This document shows, piece after piece, positions 18,648-27,689 of a stretch of 64,000 nt of DNA. Origin of the DNA: Bacteroidales bacterium. GTDB taxonomy: Bacteria; Bacteroidota; Bacteroidia; Bacteroidales; UBA1715. Below the pieces are notes generated by a model that did not search any database, was not told the DNA's origin, and saw only the letters and a list, made by a program, of their open reading frames with translations. The stretch lies in the NCBI GenBank assembly GCA_016714605.1, contig JADKDL010000038.1, positions 1 to 64,000 on the forward strand, given 5' to 3'. A program made the position numbers and the translations under genes. How positions within the stretch are numbered: the first letter of the stretch is position 1; every line of letters begins with the position of its first letter.

Positions 18648-19400
18648 TTATTCGGGTTTAAGTTTTTCTAATATACTCACGCTGTCTTGTATTCTATAAA
18701 TTGTTGCTCTTAAATCTGTGAAATTTTCTTTGTTGCTGGTATCGGCAATCCACACAAAGTCTTGAACTAATTTAGAAACTATATTCAAAAAACTGTCATT
18801 TGAATCCTGAACGATATTGCCCAATTCAATTATTTCGGTTATTTGCGGATTTTGAACATACGCCAACATAGACGCATAACTTTTATTGAAATTGACCAAG
18901 GTTGTGCTTCGTTGTTCCGGGTAATTAATGACCTGTTCAATAGATAAACGCAAACCCAAACCCACTTTATTCACAAACGCCAATTCCTGTTTGTGATTGA
19001 TGATTTTGATTTTCTCCGTTAAAAGGCTCTTACACGCCCTTTCAGAAAACGCTTTCCATGCTGCATCCCTTACGCTTAATGGCTTTGCGCATTGATTGGC
19101 TGCCGCTTGAAGGATGGTTACATTAGAGCAAGGCAATTGAATAAATTCTGCTCCCGAAAGCTTCAATACACCAAAATCATCTTTTGGCAACAATGTTTCC
19201 AAAGGAAGAAAAGAAAAAAACAGCACCGGAGTTTCAGGGTGCAGCAGGCGGAATTTTACCAATTGCTTTAAATTTGAACCAACAACATCCTGAGAACCCT
19301 GATGGTAAGCCAAAAAACACACCACATCAGGATACTGACTTTTCACTCCGCTTGCTTCAAGCAGATGCGCTAAGCCGGTATGTAGTGTTGGTTGGTTCAC
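18648..19400 (-). CDS. Degenerate receiver-like protein
   Basis: Starts at a GTG. Residues 20-100 look like a receiver without the key residues: 'PDVVCFLAYHQG', 'LLHPETPVLFFSFLPLETLL' and 'LSGAEFIQLPCS'. The same pattern heads the 9678-11642 protein, so the two share a domain. The C-terminal 130 residues are helical ('NKVGLGLRLSIEQVINYPEQRS') with no known family. Its stop touches the start of the receiver-ATPase gene. It may be an adaptor or pseudo-receiver in the phosphorelay. Confidence 0.6.
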   Translation of the reverse strand: MNQPTLHTGLAHLLEASGVKSQYPDVVCFLAYHQGSQDVVGSNLKQLVKFRLLHPETPVLFFSFLPLETLLPKDDFGVLKLSGAEFIQLPCSNVTILQAAANQCAKPLSVRDAAWKAFSERACKSLLTEKIKIINHKQELAFVNKVGLGLRLSIEQVINYPEQRSTTLVNFNKSYASMLAYVQNPQITEIIELGNIVQDSNDSFLNIVSKLVQDFVWIADTSNKENFTDLRATIYRIQDSVSILEKLKPE

Positions 19401-19420
19401 ATTGTATGGCGGGTGAAAAG

Positions 19421-20152
19421 TTAGTTGGCGTTAGGATACAAGGAGTTTATCGCGGAGGTGCGGAGGGCTGATAAATACTCAGGATCAAAAGCGTCTTTTT
19501 TGCTTGTTGATTCTGTTACAAAAACATCTAAAGCCTTCTCATCACTTGAAAGATTAACCTTAACGCCTGAATCATTGGCTGTTTTCACCGCCTTTTTTAA
19601 TTCTTCCCATTGCTTTTGTGCGACTGTAAAATCAACAGGTGGAACAAGCAAATAATGCAAAAGGTATAATTTTTTGCCTAGGATTGCTTCGGTAGTTGGA
19701 AATAGGAATTCGATTATACGTTCAGCTTTGTTATCTTTGCCATCAAAGATGATATCAAACACTTGAGGATAAAGATTATCTCTCAATGAATGCATCCCTT
19801 TTGTTTTTGAAAAAAAATTCTGTTTCTATCCAATTAATATGCCTATCTTCCGTGAATGATGTAAGATGTAATCATTTTTATCATCAATTTTCAACGTTTC
19901 AGGAAAGCTCGATTGTGGGTCTTCGCAGGGCGTTAAATCATTAATCAAAATGATTTTTGAATTTTCATCTAAAGTCTTAAATATTTTATCCGTTTCCGAA
20001 TAAAATAACATCGGATTTTCGTAAGTTAATAACGAGATATTAAGATCTTGTATTTTTTTATGTTCAATTTCATAGCCCGTTCTTGCAATATTATCTCCTG
20101 TGCTATATAGCCCTCGAAGGGTGGCATTTGTAGAAATAAATATCCTATTCAT
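19421..20152 (-). pseudogene. Unknown cluster protein with an in-frame TAG
   Basis: Two frames, 19826-20152 (108 aa, 'MNRIFISTNATLRGLYSTGDN') and 19421-19795 (124 aa, 'MHSLRDNLYPQVFDIIFDGKDNKAERIIEFLFP'), are in the same phase. They are separated by a single TAG at 19826-19828 and nine further codons with plausible coding content. I read them as one gene of about 240 aa broken by a nonsense codon. No function is recognised. The head overlaps the end of the 20149-21603 gene by four bases. The alternative is two separate small genes. Confidence 0.55.
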
Positions 20153-21603
20153 ATTTTGTTCGATTTACGTGATGAATTTAATAAATAATTGATTGCGTAT
20201 TTGCTCCTTATGTCTACGAAGGCTGTAATAACAGAAGACAGATTAACAAAACGAACTTTTTTTGGCAAGTTGTCAGGTGTTCCTCTTCCAGAAGTAATTA
20301 CTACATTAATTTTACTTTCTCCAATCAGTTCATTCAATAACTTTGAATTGATTTCTTCTTTACCATACATTCTTTCCAAAATACTATAATGAATTAGAAT
20401 GAAGTCAGTCTCTCTTGCTTCATTCACTTTAGCTTTAATGTACTTCTCAACATGTGTCTTTACATTTTCAAATGAATTTTCAGACAAATTCAAATTATCA
20501 TCTTTTTTATCAGGCACTATAACGTGCATTTCTTTGTATAATTCCTTAAAAGGCACTTTTAAGTAATCTCTATTTTCCGCTGCTTCCTGTATTCGTTCAT
20601 CGATAACAATAACTTGTGAGATTGAGGCTTCAAGTAACTGGTTTTTGTGGATTATGTCAGATTGAATTTTATTTATGTAATTCTTCAATTTGTTTTCTCC
20701 TTCACCGATAGATTTTAACGTAAACTCAGGTAGCTTCTGCTGGGCATAAGTTGATAGCGCCTCACAATGATAAGCGTCCTTATGCTCGTTCCAATAATTA
20801 GTTGCGTCATTATTCTGAGAATGAAGGTGATCCAAAAAAACAATGCTAAAATCAACTCTATTATTGTAGTCTGCGGCAATTTCTATTGTTTTATTTTTTA
20901 AAATTTCAAATCTATTTGCCCATTCTTTCCAACATTCCATTTCAATTGCATAGGCTGATTTCTTAATTAATTCTGAGATACCAGATGCATCATTCAACAC
21001 CCTAATCGGCAATGAAGTTTTGTAGTATTCTAAGAACTCAATTTCTTCGGTTCTTTTCGTTTCTTGACCCTCGGAATTCTTTTCAGCTTTTTCAATTTTC
21101 ACCTTATCAAAGGTCACACTGCTGTCTATTACTATAAACTCATGCGGATATACCTTGCCATCGTTTTTGCCATTTTCGGGCTTTAGGTGTTTTTCAAACT
21201 CTTCTTTGGTAACTATCCAAATACCCTGCTTCTTTAAATCTTCTTTATTTTCGGGAACAATGTCAGTTACCACCAAAACCACAGCCGGGCGATGCAGAAA
21301 AAAACGGTAGCCGAGATAGTTCTGAATTTCTGTTTTCTTATTTTCCTTTTTTACTATTTCTACAGCAACTGTTTTCTTGAACGCTTTCAAGAAATGCCTA
21401 CAATTTGTTCCTCTCAGACCAATTCTGTCTGTTTCATTTTTCTCAGTATTCCTGCTCCACGATTCATCGTATTGTATATCATAGCTGCTGTGGTTGATGT
21501 ATTCCACCGGGCGTTTACGTAGATAGGCAGCCGAAGCATCCATTTCTACCAAACCCAATGAGTAGGAACGCAACTTATTCTCTTGCAGGATGTCTTCGTT
21601 CAA
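20149..21603 (-). CDS. C-terminal part of the histidine kinase with a receiver-like tail
   Basis: The frame opens on TTG, not ATG, overlapping the preceding stop. Residues 9-25, 'ENKLRSYSLGLVEMDASAAYL', look like the G2 box of a histidine-kinase ATPase domain (normally G.GLGL...), so this is the continuation of 21600-22301. Adding one A near 21605 restores the frame ('TIKLNEDIL'). After about 250 unassigned residues, the end (about 335-475) looks like a degraded receiver: 'QVIVIDERI', 'DFILIHYSILERM' and 'INVVITSGRGTPD'. The usual phospho-acceptor Asp is absent (His-Tyr), so it may be a regulatory pseudo-receiver. Confidence 0.65.
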   Translation of the reverse strand: MNEDILQENKLRSYSLGLVEMDASAAYLRKRPVEYINHSSYDIQYDESWSRNTEKNETDRIGLRGTNCRHFLKAFKKTVAVEIVKKENKKTEIQNYLGYRFFLHRPAVVLVVTDIVPENKEDLKKQGIWIVTKEEFEKHLKPENGKNDGKVYPHEFIVIDSSVTFDKVKIEKAEKNSEGQETKRTEEIEFLEYYKTSLPIRVLNDASGISELIKKSAYAIEMECWKEWANRFEILKNKTIEIAADYNNRVDFSIVFLDHLHSQNNDATNYWNEHKDAYHCEALSTYAQQKLPEFTLKSIGEGENKLKNYINKIQSDIIHKNQLLEASISQVIVIDERIQEAAENRDYLKVPFKELYKEMHVIVPDKKDDNLNLSENSFENVKTHVEKYIKAKVNEARETDFILIHYSILERMYGKEEINSKLLNELIGESKINVVITSGRGTPDNLPKKVRFVNLSSVITAFVDIRSKYAINYLLNSSRKSNKI

Positions 21604-22301
21604 TTTATTGTTTTGGGTAAAACTAAGTAGTCAATGTAAGCTTTATGATTGGGTTCTTTATTACCCATCATCCGCCTGAACTCTGTCAGTTCTATATCTG
21701 ATAATTGTTTTGGATCGCCAACTACAGGAATGTTATCATACACCTCAACGGCAATGAACTCATTCAATGCATTTTTAATTTCCTTTTCGTGGGCTTTGTA
21801 GCATTTTGTTTTATCGCATTTGTCATCGTTGCAGTAGCCGTCAACCTTTTCTATATCATCCATGAAGTTTACCGTAAACACCACATTATTTTTCCCAACA
21901 AGTTTTGATTTATCACTGTGCTTGGCAGAGTTGCGAATGATATTTTCCAGTATGTTGTAAAATGCCTGAGTTCCCAAAATATCGTTGGGTATGGCAACTA
22001 AAAGGTCGTTGCTTTCTTTTAAATCTTCTCCGTTTTTCTTAAACTTAATTTCAAACTCAAAATCGTCCAGACCGGAAATATGCTCCAGTAGTAGCCGCAC
22101 TTTATCCAGTTCTTTAAACAGATCGGCATAAGCATATTTGTTGGTTTGCATCAGCGGAGTGCCAAACGAAATATCTGCCAAATAATCCATGCGGCATTTT
22201 ACATAGTTGTTGAAGATGGAGATTTGGTCTAAGAGTTTCTTGCTGTTGTCTATTTCATCTTTGTATAACTCAACGCCCCATTTGTATTTTAAATTTCTCA
22301 A
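21600..22301 (-). CDS. Middle part of the histidine kinase (ATP-binding N box)
   Basis: Opens on TTG with a 32-base overlap of the upstream frame, so it is most likely the same protein after a -1 shift near 22300. 'GTQAFYNILENIIRNSAKHSD' (about residues 113-133) is the N box of a HATPase domain, and 'IAVEVYDNIPV' corresponds to the G1 region. Between them is a Cys-containing insert (CNDDKCDKTKCYKAH) that might bind zinc. Read with its two neighbours, it forms a cytosolic kinase of roughly 940 aa. Confidence 0.7.
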   Translation of the reverse strand: MRNLKYKWGVELYKDEIDNSKKLLDQISIFNNYVKCRMDYLADISFGTPLMQTNKYAYADLFKELDKVRLLLEHISGLDDFEFEIKFKKNGEDLKESNDLLVAIPNDILGTQAFYNILENIIRNSAKHSDKSKLVGKNNVVFTVNFMDDIEKVDGYCNDDKCDKTKCYKAHEKEIKNALNEFIAVEVYDNIPVVGDPKQLSDIELTEFRRMMGNKEPNHKAYIDYLVLPKTIN

Positions 22302-22974
22302 TTTCCAGTTTGCTCAAGTCCCCAATGAGTTTGTTCATTACATGTGCTCCGATGTTGTGGCTGGTGTTTCGTGCCATAACCTGCGAGATAGCGGCACGGG
22401 TAGCTTGTTCAATAACAGATTTCCTATTCTGACGGAGATTTTCGAATACAATAGCAAAGTCACTTAAGTTCTCGATAAAACTATCTACGATGGCAGGAAG
22501 TTCTGTCTTAACAAAGCAGGCATCATCACCCTTGATTATACCGAAAAGCACTAAATCAAAATCGCCTTGTCTTCTTTTCCCCTTTGAAAAATATATCCCT
22601 TTTAAACCGAGTTCCTGGTAGTGCCTTATCCAACTTGAGTGGTCGGCTTCATTTATATTGTCAGAGAAATATCCTTTATATGATCGAAATTTGCATGCTG
22701 AAATATTCTCGTCTGTAATAGAACTTATGATTTCATATGTGCTTTCTATATGTTTACCTTTAAATGTTTTATTACTCTGTAATAAGGAACCTAAATTCGG
22801 CTTTGTAAATCCGTCTGAAACTGCTTCATAATACCGATCAGTTGAAAAGCTAAATATTTCTATATATTTCTCTTTATGGTCTACATAGCTTAAATCAAAC
22901 CCTTCGATAGACCATTTTTTTAATCCAATCTCATTTGAGAATTGATTCAATATTTCTTCAATAGCTTTAATCAT
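22270..22974 (-). CDS. N-terminal sensor and H box of the histidine kinase
   Basis: Residues 1-190 form a soluble sensor with no membrane helix ('FDLSYVDHKEKYIEIFSFS', 'SYKGYFSDNINEADHSSWIR'). Residues 195-222, 'ISQVMARNTSHNIGAHVMNKLIGDL', look like a dimerisation helix carrying the phospho-acceptor His. The ATP-binding part lies in the next frames downstream. The start overlaps the methyltransferase stop by eight bases. Because the kinase is cytosolic, it probably senses an internal signal and feeds the receivers encoded downstream. Confidence 0.7.
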   Translation of the reverse strand: MIKAIEEILNQFSNEIGLKKWSIEGFDLSYVDHKEKYIEIFSFSTDRYYEAVSDGFTKPNLGSLLQSNKTFKGKHIESTYEIISSITDENISACKFRSYKGYFSDNINEADHSSWIRHYQELGLKGIYFSKGKRRQGDFDLVLFGIIKGDDACFVKTELPAIVDSFIENLSDFAIVFENLRQNRKSVIEQATRAAISQVMARNTSHNIGAHVMNKLIGDLSKLEIEKFKIQMGR

Positions 22975-23753
22975 GCCTGCTTTTTAAAACCATAAATTGA
23001 TAAAGCTGAGGTGTAGGTCTTGAAGGATTTAAAATCTCAGTATAATCTTGAAAAATTAAATTGTTATTCCGTCCTTCTTTTATATAATCTTCCAAAGAAT
23101 ATAAAATACCATAGTAATGCTTATTTGTTTTTTTATTCCCGATAACTATTCTTTTCCTATACCCAATTCTGTTTTTCTTATTAGCATACTCCGTAAGATA
23201 CTCATAAAACATTTTTTGATTATCACTTACTGATAGGAGTTGTGTTATTGGGTCAATAGTTAAAATCAATAAGTATCCTCCATCTTTTATGAGATTAGCA
23301 GTATTTCTCATTGCCTTTTCTAGATTGGGTATCTCAAAGAAATTGAAAGCATTTACTACAATATCAGCCTTACTAGATAGAAGATTGATTTCCCTTTCTT
23401 CAATGTCAACCTTAATAAAAGATACGTTTTCAATACCTTTATACCTTTTATTCAACTCTGAAATGAACTTCTCATTAAAATCAATCCCATAATAATTCAC
23501 ATCCAGTTTTGCTTCTGTTAATGCCCGATACACCCATCCTTCTCCGCAGCCTTCATCAATCAGTTCTTTTATAGAGATAGGGGAACCTGTTTGTAAAAGT
23601 GTTTGAGTATTTCAATTGTCTTTCCATAACATCTTTGATGTGGCGCATGTTTCCCTCTAACCAAAAGTCTGCATTCGTTTTCCATTCACTAATGTTTTGA
23701 ATTTTGAATTCAGTTGAGTCATTAATATTTATCAGGCTGCTATTCTTTTCCAT
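22967..23753 (-). pseudogene. Class I SAM-dependent methyltransferase, frameshifted
   Basis: The head from 23753 reads 'WKTNADFWLEGNMRHIKDVMERQ'. After two shifts (23550-23615) the SAM motif I reads 'IKELIDEGCGEGWVYRAL', followed by 'YYGIDFNEKFI', 'ADIVVNAFNFFEI' and 'LIKDGGYLLILTI'. The restored length is about 260 aa. The substrate is unknown. The start overlaps the substrate-binding protein gene, so it belongs to the same operon. It resembles the second methyltransferase gene (24741-25436) in architecture but not closely in sequence. Confidence 0.75.
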
Positions 23754-24735
23754 TCTTTTTTATTTGATGATACTTTGTTACAAATGATGTATCAACTACA
23801 TTCTTTAAATCTGATTTTTTCAGCAAACCAAGTTCAACCAGTGTATTGGACATTTGCTCCCAATGGGGTAAGTCGGCAGTTAATACTTCATTATTGTAAC
23901 CGGTGAAAAAGGATAGACCTTTTTCTAATGACTTAAGCTCCCTATTCTCATCAATGTTAGAATCATATTCCTTCAAATATTTAATTGCTACGGCCGGCTG
24001 TTTTATAGACTTTTCCCAACCTTTTGCTACTGCATTGATAAATGACTGAACAGTTTCAGGATCTTCATCCACCATTTTCTTTGTGGTAAAATAGACTGTT
24101 CCTATAAAGGATACCCCATATTCACTTGGATTTATAATATTGTATTTCAAATTTTGCATATCCAGAGAAACTGGTTCATCATAAATAAACGCTGGTCTTA
24201 CATCATAGCTACCTGCAATAAAAGTGGCCAAATCAAACGGAGCCTCAACTTCTTTGAGCTTTTTTGAATCAATTCCAGCTTTGCTTAATAATGCTCTATA
24301 AACGTATTCAGTTGCGGTTCCAGTTAATACACCAACAGTTTTTCCCTCAAAATCTTTTGGCGTTTTAATTTGCTTATTATCTAATGCAAGGAAGCAGGTT
24401 GGTGAGTTGTAATTTATAACTCCAATTACTACTAGATTTGCACCTGATTCATTAGCCATGAGAACTTTGTCTGCACCAACTACTCCAAAATCATTTTTTC
24501 CTGAAAGAACTAACTTAATCGGATCAATGTTGTCAGAGCCAGCTTCGATTTTAATTTCAATATTCTCACTTTTGGCAAATTCCTTTGATGCAATCAACTC
24601 ACCTGCATAATTTGCATTGGGAAACCATTCTTGTCTGACTGTTACGGATTGTATTTGATTTTTTGATGGGTTATTGCAAGAAAAAATTAAGGTTGAAAGG
24701 ACAATAACGGTGATTGATAATATTCTATTTTTCAT
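23740..24735 (-). CDS. ABC transporter substrate-binding lipoprotein (NMT1/SsuA-like)
   Basis: A lipoprotein signal with lipobox LIFSC (Cys20) is followed by 'VTVRQEWFPNANYAGELIASKEF', 'VLSGKNDFGVVGADKVL' and 'FEGKTVGVLTGTATEYVYRALLSKAGID', typical of NMT1/THI5-like binding proteins for thiamine-pyrimidine, sulfonate or nitrate-type ligands. The ligand cannot be told from sequence. The protein is intact at 331 aa. Permease and ATPase genes lie upstream in the operon. Its place between two methyltransferase genes and ahead of a histidine kinase is unusual. Confidence 0.88.
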   Translation of the reverse strand: MKNRILSITVIVLSTLIFSCNNPSKNQIQSVTVRQEWFPNANYAGELIASKEFAKSENIEIKIEAGSDNIDPIKLVLSGKNDFGVVGADKVLMANESGANLVVIGVINYNSPTCFLALDNKQIKTPKDFEGKTVGVLTGTATEYVYRALLSKAGIDSKKLKEVEAPFDLATFIAGSYDVRPAFIYDEPVSLDMQNLKYNIINPSEYGVSFIGTVYFTTKKMVDEDPETVQSFINAVAKGWEKSIKQPAVAIKYLKEYDSNIDENRELKSLEKGLSFFTGYNNEVLTADLPHWEQMSNTLVELGLLKKSDLKNVVDTSFVTKYHQIKKNGKE

Positions 24736-24740
24736 TTTGA

Positions 24741-25436
24741 CTATTTTATTGTTGTTAAGATGTATGGCGAAAATCGTTTGTTGATTGTTAAATTATACTC
24801 TTCATCACATAGCTCCTTGAAGTCAATCAATTTAAGATTATGTTCTCTTAGTTTCTTAAAAAAGAAGGTAAGGCTGTAATGATAATCAGTGAATATTGAG
24901 TGCGCTTCGTTTTTAATGACTACATCGAATGAATCTCCTTCCAAACTGTAATCAAATAGCTTTTCAGAAGGGGTATGAGGTATGATAATAACTGAATAAC
25001 TTATCACGGAAGCATGGGTGCGTCATTGATAGAATAATAATTCCGTCCTCTTTCTTTGCCTTTTTAATTTGCTTGAAAAATCATCTACTACTTTCTCTCC
25101 ATATAAACACATCCAAACCATATTTACAACAATTGCATCATAATAGTTTGGTTTCATTTCATTCACATTATTAACCAATTAAACATTTTTTGTTTTCGAG
25201 TATTTTGAGAACGTTTCACTTGCTATAAATTTGTTTATGTCATACAATCCAACTTCAATATTGTCATTTAAAAATTCCAATTGATTTCCATTGCCACAGC
25301 CAAAGTCTAAAACACTCTTAGCTTTATTCTCTTCAAGTATTTCAGCCACATTTTTGTATAGTTTTTGCTTTAATGGTGGCATAAACTTTAGAAACGTATC
25401 TGCATTTTTTTCTTCTGACCAAAAACTCTTCATCAT
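24741..25436 (-). pseudogene. Second SAM-dependent methyltransferase, several frameshifts
   Basis: I start at MMKSFWSEEKNAD (25436), just after the permease stop. 'AKSVLDFGCGNGNQLEFL' is SAM motif I and 'VGLYDINKFI' follows. Coding content continues across at least three frames ('NYYDAIVVNMVWMCLYGEKVVDDF', then 'KEDGIIILSMTHPCF') to the frame ending at 24741. The product would be about 230 aa. The density of breaks is the highest in the cluster, suggesting real decay or poor base quality here. Confidence 0.7.
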
Positions 25437-25443
25437 TTTTGTA

Positions 25444-26190
25444 TTAAATGGTATTGTTTGCCCATCGGCAAGTTCTTTTTTCAAACAAATATATAAGTCC
25501 AAAAAACATTACCCCCAATAATGTGGAAAGCAAAAGTGAAGCCATCATTAAATCCGGTTCTAATCGTTTGGCTGATAAGAATAAGTTTTTCCCAAGCCCC
25601 ATTTCTGCACCGTTAAACTCGGCTACAATAGCGCCAATTACTGCGAGTGTTGCACTAATTTTCAATCCTGCCATAATACTCGGCATGGATAAGGGAAAGT
25701 AAACCTGCTTAATGCGTGTCCATGCACCGGCATTGTAAATGTGCATGAGTTCGTGAATGTTTGGGCTGATGGCTTTATAGCCCTGAGCAAAGTTTACGAA
25801 AATGGGAAAGAAGCACATTAGCGCAGCCATCGCAATTTTAGAACCCAAGCCTATACCCATGAGGATAATAAAAAACGGAGCCAAAACAATCAACGGTATT
25901 ACCTGAGAGGTTACCATAATGGGCAACACAAAATCCATCAATTTGGGAAAGTAAAAGCAGAGTATCATCATACCGAAACTGAAAGCAGTGGCAATCAGCA
26001 ATCCGGCAGCTGCTTCAATCAGGGTAACCTGTGTGGCTTGCATCAGTAAGGCCGTATTTTCACCAAAATATTTTGCTATCAATGATGGTGAGGATAGCAA
26101 TAGCCGGGCAGTTTGGCTGCTGCTGCCAAAATATTCCCATGCTGCAAGCAAGGCAACACTAAGCAATATGTATAGAATCTTGTTTTTCAT
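25444..26190 (-). CDS. ABC transporter permease (NitT/TauT family)
   Basis: About six membrane helices, beginning 'ILYILLSVALLAAWEYF'. The EAA-like loop for contact with the ATPase is visible: 'AGAWTRIKQVYFPLSMPSIMAGL', followed by 'AVIGAIVAEFNGAEMGLG'. The length of 248 aa is normal for an SsuC/TauC-like subunit. The gene overlaps the frame before it and is followed at once by a methyltransferase gene. Confidence 0.9.
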   Translation of the reverse strand: MKNKILYILLSVALLAAWEYFGSSSQTARLLLSSPSLIAKYFGENTALLMQATQVTLIEAAAGLLIATAFSFGMMILCFYFPKLMDFVLPIMVTSQVIPLIVLAPFFIILMGIGLGSKIAMAALMCFFPIFVNFAQGYKAISPNIHELMHIYNAGAWTRIKQVYFPLSMPSIMAGLKISATLAVIGAIVAEFNGAEMGLGKNLFLSAKRLEPDLMMASLLLSTLLGVMFFGLIYLFEKRTCRWANNTI

Positions 26191-26644
26191 TTTTTATTTT
26201 TGTTTTTATCTGTTTTGCTGCCTGTTTCGCCAACGGGAAATCCACTTCTACAATTTGTCCGTTTTCAATCTCGTTAAGATACAATTTCACTTCCGATAAT
26301 TGGCTTACGGCATACAAATCACAGATATAAATCCACTTTTTATTTTGGTTAAACCCCTTTGCAGTTTCAATCCTGCCTTTCAGCGTTTGAAAGAAAGATT
26401 CATCTGTTTGTGTTTTATACCATTGTCTTGACATGTTTGAGAAATGGTTGATGTTGTCAAGATAATACTCAAAATATTGTTGGTGGGCTTCGTTGGAGAG
26501 GTTGGTATATTCCAAAATATCCCAAAGGAGGATATACCTGAGGCGGTAAGTTTTTGCTTTAGAAAAGGTATTAACCAAAAGTTTGTTTACACTCTCGGAA
26601 TTGGCAAATTCCCTCACTACATCTAACAGCTTGCTTTCTATCAA
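26159..26644 (-). CDS. Probable C-terminal extension of the ABC ATPase
   Basis: Coding content continues upstream of the first ATG (26644): 'FKELYPALQQAIILEEERQNINNN' runs in this frame from about 26790, where it meets the ATPase frame. Dropping one G there fuses them into a protein of about 440 aa. The extension is helical and charged ('TYRLRYILLWDILEYTNLSNEAH') and matches no domain I know. It could be a regulatory domain of the ATPase or a separate 161-aa protein. It overlaps the permease start by 32 bases. Confidence 0.55.
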   Translation of the reverse strand: MIESKLLDVVREFANSESVNKLLVNTFSKAKTYRLRYILLWDILEYTNLSNEAHQQYFEYYLDNINHFSNMSRQWYKTQTDESFFQTLKGRIETAKGFNQNKKWIYICDLYAVSQLSEVKLYLNEIENGQIVEVDFPLAKQAAKQIKTKIKNEKQDSIHIA

Positions 26645-26702
26645 GTCTTCCCTTGAATTATCACCTGCACTTTGGGAGATAGTATTCAGTATTTCATCAA
26701 TT

Positions 26703-27488
26703 TTATTGTTGTTGATGTTTTGTCGTTCTTCTTCCAGAATAATGGCTTGTTGTAAGGCGGGGTATAGTTCTTTGAAACGCTTTGTCGTTTACAAATCCGG
26801 CAATATCATGCACCCGGTCGTTAATGCTGATGGTGCTGTTAACACTAAATTTAGCTTGTAGGCTTCCTTTTCGGTTCAAGACAATAATGTTGTCAGCGAG
26901 TAAAATGGCTTCCTGCACATCGTGGGTAACAATAACCACGGTAGTATGAAAAAGGGAAACCAAACGTTTATACAAGTCGCTTTTCCAACCAATATCCAAT
27001 GCAGAGAATGGTTCGTCAAGCAAAAGCAATTCGGGTTCAGTTACAAAGGCCCTTGCCAATGCCACCCGTGTTTTCATACCCCCGGAAAGTTGTTTGGGCA
27101 GGTAATTGGCATATTCCTCCAAACCAACTGCTTTAATCAGGTCAGCTACTTTCTGAGGGTCATTGCTGCCTTTAATTTTCAGGGGAAGTTCAATGTTTTC
27201 ATTCACCGAAAGGTGCGGCATGAGTGTCGCCTCCTGAAACATAAATGCCAGCTTACCTGTTTGGCGATATTGATCGGGTGTCTGGTTCTCCACCAAAAGT
27301 GTCCCTTGGAGCCGGTTGCTGTTCGTGCAGGGCAAAATGCCTGAGATAATTCGTAGCAGGGTAGATTTACCGCAACCGGAAGCTCCAACAATGGCTAAAG
27401 TCTTTCCTTTTTCAAGGTCAAAAGAGATATTCTGCAATACCTGCTTGCCTTCTGCGTAATGGAATGATATGTCTTTAGCGTGAATCAC
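26703..27488 (-). CDS. ABC transporter ATP-binding protein (NitT/TauT family)
   Basis: All ABC motifs are present: Walker A 'VGASGCGKSTLLR', Q loop 'FMFQEATLMPHLSV', signature 'KQLSGGMKTRVALARA', Walker B 'LLLLDEPFSALD' and H loop 'VIVTHDVQEAI'. It energises the permease and binding protein encoded downstream. It is the first gene of the long minus-strand cluster, so the main promoter should lie between it and the Argonaute relic. The last about 25 residues are out of frame relative to the conserved coding (see the extension entry). Confidence 0.9.
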   Translation of the reverse strand: MIHAKDISFHYAEGKQVLQNISFDLEKGKTLAIVGASGCGKSTLLRIISGILPCTNSNRLQGTLLVENQTPDQYRQTGKLAFMFQEATLMPHLSVNENIELPLKIKGSNDPQKVADLIKAVGLEEYANYLPKQLSGGMKTRVALARAFVTEPELLLLDEPFSALDIGWKSDLYKRLVSLFHTTVVIVTHDVQEAILLADNIIVLNRKGSLQAKFSVNSTISINDRVHDIAGFVNDKAFQRTIPRLTTSHYSGRRTTKHQQQ

Positions 27489-27617
27489 AACGATAGATTT
27501 TGGGAGTAGTTAGTAAGCGTTAGTAAGCTCTTCAGGTATCGAAAGGAGTTAGGTGTTTTTTTTGAGATGATTGCATTCAATTGATTGTCAATTATTTAAT
27601 TTATATTTGGTTGGAAT

Positions 27618-27689
27618 TTACAAAAACCACAGATTATCTTTACCGAAGTCTGCTAATTTATCGTGTTGGAAGTAGGGATAGATTTGAGC
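27618..27689 (-). pseudogene. C-terminal relic of a second prokaryotic Argonaute
   Basis: The minus strand reads AQIYPYFQHDKLADFG followed by KDNLWFL and a stop. This matches, over its full 23 residues, the end of the Argonaute at 38493-40553 (AEIYPHFTYDTLPDFG, then KSNLWFL). That ending is typical of Argonaute PIWI domains. The relic ends exactly where the left end of the IS3-type remnant begins (27690), so an insertion cut the gene here. Confidence 0.85.
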
